DNA from: Tepidisphaeraceae bacterium
GTDB taxonomy: Bacteria > Planctomycetota > Phycisphaerae > Tepidisphaerales > Tepidisphaeraceae
Reading direction: 5' to 3'
Assembly (NCBI GenBank): GCA_025450555.1
Contig: JANWHF010000131.1
Span: 1 to 10,844, forward strand
DNA length: 10,844 nt
Shown here: in pieces, positions 1-5,653 of the stretch
Layout: each line of letters starts with the position of its first letter
How positions within the stretch are numbered: position 1 is the first letter of the stretch
Made by a program: the position numbers and the translations under genes
Notes under the pieces: model-generated
Told to the model about the DNA's origin: nothing
Seen by the model: only the letters and a program-made list of their open reading frames with translations
Database searches by the model: none

Positions 1-582
1 CATCAGGATTCTTCAAGCTTTGAGTCGGTGAAGGAGCCGCCCATCAATGCCAACACGCATTTCGCGGCAGGGCAGCTCGCCGAGAGCCATCAGGACTATG
101 CAGTCGCCATCGCGCAATACAAAGATGCTCTGGCCGAGCAGCCTTCATTGAACCTTGCCCTGTTCCGTCTGGGCTATGTCTACGCCGAGACCAAGCAATA
201 CCCGCAGGCGATTGAAACCTGGAAGCGATATATGAAGGCGACAAACGGTTCGGCGGCGGCCTACAGCAACCTCGCGTTCTGCGAGGAGCTTGCCGGTAAC
301 CCCGGCGCTGCCGAAGCAGATTATCAAAAGGGCATTACGGTTGACCCCAAAAACCAGGCCTGCCGGGTGAACTATGGCTTGATGTTGGCGCGACACAACC
401 GGATGAACGAAGCAATCATCCAACTTCAATCCGTGCTTTCCCCGGCGGAAGTTCATTACAATCTTGCCGGCGTCTACGCAACGCAGGGGCGCAAGGCACT
501 GGCCAAGGCCGAATATCAGAAGGCATCCGAGCTTGATCCGAACCTTCTTGACGCCAAGACGCGACTGGCACAACTGAACTGA
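1..582 (+). CDS. TPR-repeat protein, 5' end outside the window
   Basis: The reading frame is open to the left edge, so the start is not visible; the GTG at 28 is probably internal, because codons 1-27 continue the frame without a stop. The visible 193 residues are almost entirely tetratricopeptide repeats. About five helix-turn-helix units can be read, with typical positions such as LGYVYAETKQYPQAIETW, the YSNLAFCEELAGNPGAAEADY unit, and a last unit ending in KASELDPN. The fourth unit is shortened: its second helix runs into the fifth without the usual DP turn. TPR arrays are protein-binding scaffolds. No catalytic domain is visible in this part, and the N-terminal portion that would show a signal peptide or lipobox is missing. 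The gene ends just before a strong terminator, so it is the last gene of its transcript. The specific partner is unknown. Confidence 0.85.
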   Translation, partial: HQDSSSFESVKEPPINANTHFAAGQLAESHQDYAVAIAQYKDALAEQPSLNLALFRLGYVYAETKQYPQAIETWKRYMKATNGSAAAYSNLAFCEELAGNPGAAEADYQKGITVDPKNQACRVNYGLMLARHNRMNEAIIQLQSVLSPAEVHYNLAGVYATQGRKALAKAEYQKASELDPNLLDAKTRLAQLN

Positions 583-607
583 ACGCCTAAAAGTTCGAGA
601 ATAGCAA

Positions 608-655
608 AGACGCCGACTGCCCTGATCTTCTGTGGCAGTCGGCGTTTCTGCTTTT
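608..655 (+). terminator. Intrinsic terminator after the TPR gene
   Basis: A perfect 12-bp stem (610-621 with 634-645, ACGCCGACTGCC against its complement), extendable by an A-T pair and a G-U pair, has a 12-nt loop. It is followed by a T-rich run (TTTCTGCTTTTCC). It lies about 25 nt after the TPR stop codon and on the strand of both flanking genes, so it separates the TPR transcript from the lutA-like gene. Confidence 0.85.
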
Positions 656-737
656 CCTTGTGGAAAACAGGCGGCTGCCGTAGGCTTTGCTCGCTTTCGA
701 ACGCTTGGCTGGATTACCTGCTGGGGCGAATTAATTC

Positions 738-1490
738 ATGGCTCGTAACGTTGCACTGTTCATTACCTGCCTGACCGACCAATTTTATCCGACGGTGGGG
801 ATGGCGGTTACAAAAATCCTCGAACATTACGGTTGTCGCGTCGAGTTTCCGTCGGCGCAAACCTGCTGCGGCCAGCCGTTTTTCAATAATGGATATCACG
901 CTCAAGCGCGCGACTTGGCCCAGCGATGGATCACGACCTTCGAGCCTTTCGAGGCCATCGTCAGCCCCAGTGCCAGTTGCTGCTCGATGGTTCGCGCCCA
1001 CTTCAAGGAATTGTTCCAGGATGATCCCGAATGGAACCAGCGGGCTAAGAACGTGGGGGGGAGGACTTACGAGTTCGTCGAATTCCTGGAAAAAGTGCTG
1101 CAAATAGACCCCTCCAAGCTTGCGCTGAAGGACCGACGTTCGTTTACTTACCATTACATCTGTCACCTGCGCGGCTTGGGAATCAAAGATCAGGGCATTA
1201 ACTTCCTCAAACAGATCGGCAATGTCGATTTTCGCCCAATGGAAAAGACCGACCAGTGCTGCGGGTTTGGCGGCACGTTTGCGATGAAGTATCCGGCCAT
1301 CAGCGGCGCGATTGTCGAAGATAAAATGGAGTGCATCGTCGCGACAGGTGCACAGACACTGGTTTGCAATGATGCCGGCTGCACGATGAATATTTCGGGG
1401 ATGTGTCATCGCCACAAGGCGCGCGTTCAGACTCGCCACATTGCTGAAGTCATTGCCGAAGCGCTTGGGTTGGATCTGGAGAACTGGTGA
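738..1490 (+). CDS. lutA: LutA/LldE-like (Fe-S)-binding cysteine-rich protein
   Basis: This 250-residue protein has the two cysteine-rich CCG domains of the LutA/LldE/YkgE family, close to the usual length of about 240. Domain 1 shows C11, the C43-C44-G motif (TCCGQP) and PSASC at C81. Domain 2 shows C142 (ICHLRGLG), C174-C175-G (CCGFGG) and C210/C215 (CNDAGCTMNISG). These cysteines bind Fe-S clusters in related proteins such as heterodisulfide reductase HdrB and glycolate oxidase GlcF. In Bacillus LutA acts with LutB and LutC in L-lactate oxidation in the cytoplasm. Here neither lutB nor lutC follows: the next full gene is a surface protein. It could therefore work with partners encoded elsewhere, or have another redox role. 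The ATG at 738 is preceded only by a weak GGGG at 723-726. Family assignment is firm; the substrate is inferred. Confidence 0.88.
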   Translation: MARNVALFITCLTDQFYPTVGMAVTKILEHYGCRVEFPSAQTCCGQPFFNNGYHAQARDLAQRWITTFEPFEAIVSPSASCCSMVRAHFKELFQDDPEWNQRAKNVGGRTYEFVEFLEKVLQIDPSKLALKDRRSFTYHYICHLRGLGIKDQGINFLKQIGNVDFRPMEKTDQCCGFGGTFAMKYPAISGAIVEDKMECIVATGAQTLVCNDAGCTMNISGMCHRHKARVQTRHIAEVIAEALGLDLENW

Positions 1491-1585
1491 AAATCGATCG
1501 CGCCGTTTTTGCCGATTCGGACGGGTCCGAGAAATACCTGACGCGTCGGCAGTCGATGCTTGCGAGCGAGCACGGCATTTCCTAA
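1487..1585 (+). CDS. Possible 32-codon ORF overlapping the lutA-like stop
   Basis: A GTG start overlaps the TGA of the lutA-like gene by four bases (GTGA), the arrangement seen between translationally coupled genes. The frame runs 32 codons to TAA at 1583-1585 (starts MKIDRAVFADSDGSEKYL with GTG read as Met). I recognise no family. It may be a real small coupled gene, the remnant of a deleted lutB-type neighbour, or chance; it is short enough that chance is the default. Confidence 0.2.
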   Translation: MKIDRAVFADSDGSEKYLTRRQSMLASEHGIS

Positions 1586-1679
1586 CATAAGGCACGACCG
1601 GCTTGTGCCGGCGATAGAGTTGCTTGGGAAACTCTTCGCTTGCATCGAGTTTCTACAAGCAGTGCCAGAATAGATAGAG

Positions 1680-1695
1680 GGTGTCGGCGGACACC
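1680..1695 (+). other. Small hairpin in the leader of the LEPR-XLL gene
   Basis: A perfect 6-bp stem GGTGTC / GACACC closes a GGCG tetraloop, about 46 nt before the start codon. It has no T tract, so it is not a terminator. It could be an mRNA-stability or regulatory element, or chance. I see no convincing -35/-10 pair in 1586-1741. Confidence 0.25.
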
Positions 1696-1731
1696 GCGTA
1701 CACCACCATTGAGATTCGCACCTGTGCTTAC

Positions 1732-1737
1732 GGAGGT
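1732..1737 (+). promoter_or_regulatory. Strong Shine-Dalgarno site fixing the start of the LEPR-XLL gene
   Basis: GGAGGT lies 4 nt before the ATG at 1742, one of the few near-consensus ribosome binding sites in this window. It decides the start at 1742. The longer reading frame from TTG at 1640 would add 34 residues upstream and has no comparable site. Confidence 0.75.
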
Positions 1738-1741
1738 CCCC

Positions 1742-3313
1742 ATGCGTCGGTTTGTCGAGGCCTCGGGCGGCCGTGCTTCCAAGCGTTCAAAAATTCGTTC
1801 CGCAGTCATTGAGGCGATGGAGCCGCGCGTCCTGCTGAGCGCAAGCGTTCATCCTGCGGCAATCACCTATGGAGGCAATGGGTTCTTCTACCCATATGAA
1901 ACACTGATCGATGGAACGGTCTACCTTGACACCAATAACAATGGTGCCATCGACGCCGGAGATGCCACGGAACCGGGCCAAACCGTTTTTGTAGACCAAA
2001 TTCAATTTGGCCACGATGTTGGAGCGATTACGAGTGGCTTCAGTGGTAATGGCTCTAACCCGCTCAATCCAATTACCAGTGGCGCCTATTCGCTGGTGAT
2101 TACTGCCGCCGGAACCTACAGGGTTCGCCTGGTGCCAGGCACGGGCCTGGCAGTTGAGCCCTCCAGCCCGGGGCTTCAGCAGGATATCACAATCCTTTCG
2201 CTGACTCAGACCGTTGAGAACGTTGATTTCCTGGAAGTTCCCCAGGCAACAGTTTCTGGAACCGTCTTCAATGATGCAAACCATAACGGCATTCAGGACG
2301 CCGGCGAGCACGGGCTTGCCGGTCGGACGGTTTGGGCCGATATCAATGGAAATGGCGTATTGGATCCCGACGACGTCAGCGCCGTGACCGATGCCAGCGG
2401 GAACTACACGATCCTGAACGTTCCGCCGGGTACATACAACGTTCACATGACCAATCCCGCCGGTAGTTCATCGACCAGCCCCGCTTCAGGGCAATTCAGC
2501 GAGACGCTGGTCAGTGGGCAAAATATCACCAACGTTAACTTCGGTACGGTGGGCACGGATCTCTCTGTCGCAATGATCAGTGCGCCGCCTGCGTCGGCAA
2601 TTGGCACCTATCCCGTCAGGCGGCCTGCTTTGATTTCGGTCACCAACACCGGCGATTTCGTCATCGATGGGTTGGTCGGCGTGAAACTCTATGCCTCGCT
2701 CGACACTTCGCTTGACTCCAATGACTTTGTGATCGGCCAGCAGCTTGGCAAGTCGATGAAGCTCAAGCCCGGCCAGTCGAAAATCGTCCGGCTGAGATAC
2801 ACCGTTCCATCGAGTGTCCCGACCGGAAATTACCACCTGCTGGCCCAGGTTGTGTCATCGGTTGCGGATAGCAATCCTTCGAACGACGTTTTCGCCAACA
2901 CGGCCACGACAACCATTTCGCAGCCGTTCATTGATATGGGCGTGTCATATGGCGCGACGCAGCTTGTGGTCTCTCCCGGCCAGCAGACTGCTGCGTCGGT
3001 CGTCGTGACCAACAATGGCAATATCGATTTCAAAGGCACTTACACGCTGCAGGTGTACGCTTCGATGGATCCGAGCCTGACCACGGCCGAAGGCTCTCTT
3101 AATGCGCAGCCGGTGGTAATCGGCAAACTGAGCAGCTTGCATTTGAAGCTGCATCCGCATCAATCCAAAGTGATCACAGTCCCCATTGTTTTCTCCGGAG
3201 TCACTCGCCAGTACGAGTTCCTGATCACAACACTGGACACGACAAACCCGCTGGGAGACAACAACCTCGCGAATAACACCGCGGTTTCAGCGCTGCCTTC
3301 GCTGTTGCAATAG
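1742..3313 (+). CDS. LEPR-XLL domain surface protein with SdrD-B-like and CARDB-like domains
   Basis: A 523-residue protein. Residues 23-34 carry the LEPR-XLL motif (IEAMEPRVLLSA) preceded by a basic stretch; this motif marks the N terminus of many large exported proteins of planctomycetes and relatives. Two prealbumin-like beta-sandwich units of the SdrD-B type follow (about 56-166 and 170-268), the second with the typical GNYTILNVPPGTYNV strand. Three acidic loops resemble calcium-binding loops: DTNNNGAID (63-71), DANHNGIQD (188-196) and DINGNGVLD (200-208). The C-terminal half contains two CARDB-like Ig-fold repeats (about 273-393 and 396-520), both with N-terminal TDLSV/IDMGV strands, a V-x-N-x-G core and a closing D-x-N-P turn (SNPSNDVF, TNPLGDNNLANN). 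No enzyme domain is seen, so a structural or adhesive role outside the cytoplasm is inferred. There is no classical hydrophobic signal peptide and no C-terminal sorting motif. The start at 1742 is supported by GGAGGT. Confidence 0.88.
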   Translation: MRRFVEASGGRASKRSKIRSAVIEAMEPRVLLSASVHPAAITYGGNGFFYPYETLIDGTVYLDTNNNGAIDAGDATEPGQTVFVDQIQFGHDVGAITSGFSGNGSNPLNPITSGAYSLVITAAGTYRVRLVPGTGLAVEPSSPGLQQDITILSLTQTVENVDFLEVPQATVSGTVFNDANHNGIQDAGEHGLAGRTVWADINGNGVLDPDDVSAVTDASGNYTILNVPPGTYNVHMTNPAGSSSTSPASGQFSETLVSGQNITNVNFGTVGTDLSVAMISAPPASAIGTYPVRRPALISVTNTGDFVIDGLVGVKLYASLDTSLDSNDFVIGQQLGKSMKLKPGQSKIVRLRYTVPSSVPTGNYHLLAQVVSSVADSNPSNDVFANTATTTISQPFIDMGVSYGATQLVVSPGQQTAASVVVTNNGNIDFKGTYTLQVYASMDPSLTTAEGSLNAQPVVIGKLSSLHLKLHPHQSKVITVPIVFSGVTRQYEFLITTLDTTNPLGDNNLANNTAVSALPSLLQ

Positions 3314-3404
3314 GCATCTGCCCCAGTAAGAATGCTGGAGATTGGCCCCGCTGTGGCGGGGACACGGCGGCATTGTTGCCCGGCGTTTTGCAGAGAAATA
3401 ATCG

Positions 3405-4526
3405 ATGGATGTTCTGGTCACCGGCAGCAGTGGATTGATCGGCTCTGAAGCCGTCGCCTTCTTTGACCAGCTTGGGTTCAACGTCGTTGGAATCGATAAT
3501 AACGCCCGCGCCGATTTCTTTGGGCCGGCAGGGGACACAACGCCGACGCGCAGACGCCTCGAATCGGCCTGCCGCCGATTTCGGCATCTTTCGCTGGACA
3601 TTCGCGATCGCCAGGCCGTCGCGGACTTGTTTCGAGCATCGCGTTTCGATCTGATCATTCACGCCGCCGCCCAGCCCAGTCACGACCTGGCGGCCGACCG
3701 TCCTTTTGACGATTTTGACGTCAACGCGACCGGAACATTGAATCTTCTGGAGAACACCCGCCGCCATTGTCCCGCGGCCGTTTTCATTTACGTCAGCACC
3801 AACAAAGTCTACGGCGACGCTCCCAATCGCCTGCCGCTGACTGAAACTGCTTTGCGATGGGATTTTGCCGAACCGCGATTTGCCAACGGGATCGCTGAAG
3901 ATTTTCCCATCGACCAATGCATGCATTCGCTCTTTGGCGTGTCCAAGATCGCCGGCGATTTGATGGTCCAGGAATATGGTCGCTATTTTGGCCTCAAGAC
4001 CGGCGTTTTCCGCGGCGGGTGCCTCACGGGTCCGCAGCATGCGGGCGTCGAACTTCATGGATTCTTGAAATACCTGGTGGCGACCGCTCTGCAGGAAGCG
4101 CCCTACACGGTCATCGGATACAAAGGCAAACAGGTGCGCGATCAGATTCACAGCCGGGATGTGATCGAAGCCTTCTGGGAATTCGCACAGAACCCGCGCC
4201 CCGGTGAAGTCTACAACCTCGGCGGCGGCCGCGAGAATTCCGCTAGTCTACTGGAATGCATCGATTTGATTCGCCAGATCACCGGCAAGCAGCCGCGTCT
4301 CTCTTTCGACGACACTCCGCGCCGGGGCGATCACATCTGCTATTACACCGACCTGTCCAAATTTCGCGCGCATTATCCCAACTGGAAGCTGACGGGGACT
4401 CTCCCTCGAATCATTGAAGAAATCGCAGTCGCAATGCAACCGCTCGACCAGGGGCACCTGGAATTGTCGATATCGCTTCCCGCAACGAAGAGACGTCGCG
4501 CGGTCGAACAGTCGGTATCCGAATAG
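3405..4526 (+). CDS. NAD-dependent epimerase/dehydratase, CDP-paratose/tyvelose 2-epimerase-like
   Basis: A 373-residue extended short-chain dehydrogenase/reductase. The Rossmann nucleotide motif is GSSGLIG (7-13), with an acidic residue after beta-2 (GIDNN, 29-33) that favours NAD. HAAAQPSHD (86-94), DVNATGTLNLLE (105-116) and STNKVYGD (131-138) are the sugar-nucleotide epimerase signatures. The overall pattern (FFGPAGDT, FRGGCLTGP, GYKGKQVRDQIHS, EVYNLGGGRENS) recalls the CDP-paratose 2-epimerase (RfbE) branch, which makes CDP-tyvelose for O-antigen-type glycans. The usual catalytic YxxxK reads FGVSK (177-181), so Phe replaces Tyr. No other sugar-nucleotide genes lie nearby, so the substrate is inferred. 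The last 25 or so residues are a basic tail outside the fold. Only a weak purine-rich stretch precedes the ATG. It may share a transcript with the surface-protein gene, 91 nt upstream. Confidence 0.85.
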   Translation: MDVLVTGSSGLIGSEAVAFFDQLGFNVVGIDNNARADFFGPAGDTTPTRRRLESACRRFRHLSLDIRDRQAVADLFRASRFDLIIHAAAQPSHDLAADRPFDDFDVNATGTLNLLENTRRHCPAAVFIYVSTNKVYGDAPNRLPLTETALRWDFAEPRFANGIAEDFPIDQCMHSLFGVSKIAGDLMVQEYGRYFGLKTGVFRGGCLTGPQHAGVELHGFLKYLVATALQEAPYTVIGYKGKQVRDQIHSRDVIEAFWEFAQNPRPGEVYNLGGGRENSASLLECIDLIRQITGKQPRLSFDDTPRRGDHICYYTDLSKFRAHYPNWKLTGTLPRIIEEIAVAMQPLDQGHLELSISLPATKRRRAVEQSVSE

Positions 4527-4621
4527 CCAAGTTTAGCCGAGTTTAGCCGCGACGCGACAGCGGAGCGCTTTTCGACAGACTCCAGAAATCGCTCCGCTAG
4601 CGCGTCGTGGCTAAACTTGGC
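4526..4621. repeat. Large imperfect palindrome with a duplicated left arm
   Basis: The stretch between the epimerase stop and the PAP2 gene folds into one long hairpin. Positions 4559-4567 pair with 4590-4598 (9 bp), there is a 2-nt mismatch, then 4550-4556 pair with 4601-4607 (7 bp) and 4536-4548 with 4609-4621 (wobbles at 4539/4618 and 4549/4608), giving about 30 pairs around a 22-nt loop. The left arm is duplicated: AGTTTAGCCG also sits at 4530-4539, and 4526-4538 matches 4609-4621 perfectly over 13 bp, so two foldings compete. There is no T tract, so it is not a standard terminator. Its form resembles REP/MITE-like dispersed palindromes. The outer arm begins at the last base of the epimerase TAG stop codon. 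Confidence 0.75.
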
Positions 4622-4646
4622 AGACGCAAATTATTCTTAGACCGGG

Positions 4647-5345
4647 ATGAATGACGCAGAAACTTTGGAATCCCGACCCGCACATCCAGAACACCGTAAA
4701 CGCGCATCCTGGCTATGGCCCGCGCTCTTCTTCATCATCTGGTTTGTCGCCCTGATCATCGCGTTTAACCTCGACGAGCGCATCGCGCGCTGGGTGCAGC
4801 ATGAGTCGCCACTGGGGAATGTCGGGAACCTCGGCCGGCGGTTGCTTCGCCTGCCCGGCTACTTCCCGTTTACGCTCGCGATCTGCATCGCGCTTGGCCT
4901 CCTCCATTCGCGCCGCTGGATCGGTGCGCTAAGTTTGTTCGCCTGCGGAGCGGCAGGGGGGCTCGCCTACAGCATTTTGAAATGGACCATCGGCCGTCAC
5001 CGACCGAAACTCGAAATCGCGCCGTTTTCATTCCATCCGTTTGCCGGAGGAATCGTCGGCCTCTTTCACGCCGAAAAAGGCCTCTCCTTTCCCTCCGGCG
5101 ACGCCACGCTAGCCTTTGCCACCGCCGCCTGCCTGTCGCTGTTGATGCCGCGAGGGCGGCTGCTTTTTTATCTAGCTGCCCTCGTCGTCGCAGCCGAGCG
5201 CGTGCTCGAAAATGCCCATTATCTCAGCGATGTGATCGCCGGGGCGGGCATCGGAATTCTCGTTGGCCATTGCCTGACGCGCTGGTTTCTGATGAATTTC
5301 CGGACGCGGAGACCAAACGTTGATCGCGACCTGCTTCGATCTTGA
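4647..5345 (+). CDS. PAP2-family membrane phosphatase with atypical PSGD motif
   Basis: A 232-residue integral membrane protein with about six hydrophobic segments (roughly 23-40, 72-88, 92-111, 155-167, 172-184, 195-212), the standard size and layout for bacterial PAP2 lipid phosphatases. Motif 1, KX6RP, is K112 to R119-P120. Motif 2 reads FPSGDATLAF (148-157), with Asp152 where the general-acid His of PSGH normally stands. Motif 3 reads ERX5HX3D (R185, H191, D195), retaining the nucleophile His. Members dephosphorylate undecaprenyl pyrophosphate, phosphatidylglycerol phosphate, phosphatidic acid or lipid A on the outer face of the inner membrane; the substrate here cannot be told. The gene starts 25 nt after a long palindrome, with no clear ribosome binding site. 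Its stop codon overlaps the -35 box of the tRNA promoter. Confidence 0.88.
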   Translation: MNDAETLESRPAHPEHRKRASWLWPALFFIIWFVALIIAFNLDERIARWVQHESPLGNVGNLGRRLLRLPGYFPFTLAICIALGLLHSRRWIGALSLFACGAAGGLAYSILKWTIGRHRPKLEIAPFSFHPFAGGIVGLFHAEKGLSFPSGDATLAFATAACLSLLMPRGRLLFYLAALVVAAERVLENAHYLSDVIAGAGIGILVGHCLTRWFLMNFRTRRPNVDRDLLRS

Positions 5346-5369
5346 CATCCCCCGTGCATCGCATATTGT
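5342..5369 (+). promoter_or_regulatory. Sigma-70-type promoter for tRNA-Lys
   Basis: A perfect -35 box TTGACA (5342-5347) is followed after 16 nt by TATTGT (5364-5369), four of six matches to TATAAT. Transcription would start near 5376, just before the tRNA at 5382. The -35 box overlaps the TGA stop of the PAP2 gene (5343-5345), which places the promoter inside the coding end of its neighbour. Confidence 0.65.
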
Positions 5370-5381
5370 TACCCGACCAAC

Positions 5382-5454
<73 letters not shown>

Positions 5455-5460
5455 TTTTTG

Positions 5461-5487
5461 CCCCGTCCAATTCGGACGGGGTTTTTT
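5461..5487 (+). terminator. Intrinsic terminator of the tRNA gene
   Basis: A perfect 8-bp stem CCCCGTCC (5461-5468) with GGACGGGG (5474-5481) has a 5-nt loop and is followed by six T (5482-5487). It begins 6 nt after the tRNA end. On the opposite strand no T tract follows the stem, so it acts only for the + strand. Confidence 0.92.
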
Positions 5488-5555
5488 GTTGCCTCTGGGG
5501 AAACGATGCCACAACGCACTTTAGATGATCCCATCGGCTCGGAGGTTTCTCCCGT

Positions 5556-5578
5556 GAAAAGCGATGGCTAAATCGCTT
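5556..5578 (-). terminator. Possible terminator of the minus-strand envelope operon
   Basis: On the - strand a 7-bp stem (5572-5578 with 5559-5565, AAGCGAT/ATCGCTT) has a 6-nt loop, and the distal arm runs into a short T run (TTTT, then C). It lies about 75 nt beyond the stop of the SurA/PpiD-like gene, the last gene of the - strand cluster. The stem is AT-containing and the T run short, so it would be a moderate terminator. The rest of 5488-5653 shows no gene. Confidence 0.4.
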
Positions 5579-5653
5579 CGCGCCGTCCGAACTTCGGGCA
5601 AGCTCCTCACGGACCATCAAAAACAGTTTGACCTACCCGACCCGCGCAAGCGA

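Noticed and set aside
714..1595. A 293-codon open frame on the - strand opposite the lutA-like gene
   Set aside because: It is the antisense shadow of a gene with clear CCG-domain motifs; its translation shows no recognisable domain.
1598..1611. A CCGGC/GCCGG mini-hairpin before the LEPR-XLL gene
   Set aside because: Only 5 bp with a short loop and no T tract; expected by chance in GC-rich DNA.
1640..1741. An N-terminal extension of the LEPR-XLL protein from TTG at 1640
   Set aside because: No ribosome binding site stands before it, whereas GGAGGT precedes the ATG at 1742 and the LEPR-XLL motif sits at the expected distance from that start.
3346..3361. A CCCCGC/GCGGGG hairpin after the LEPR-XLL gene as a terminator
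   Set aside because: The 6-bp stem is perfect, but no T tract follows (ACACGGCGG), so intrinsic termination is unlikely; transcription may continue into the epimerase.
3225..4151. A 308-codon open frame on the - strand opposite the epimerase
   Set aside because: It overlaps the epimerase, whose motifs are unmistakable; long antisense frames are common in GC-rich coding DNA.
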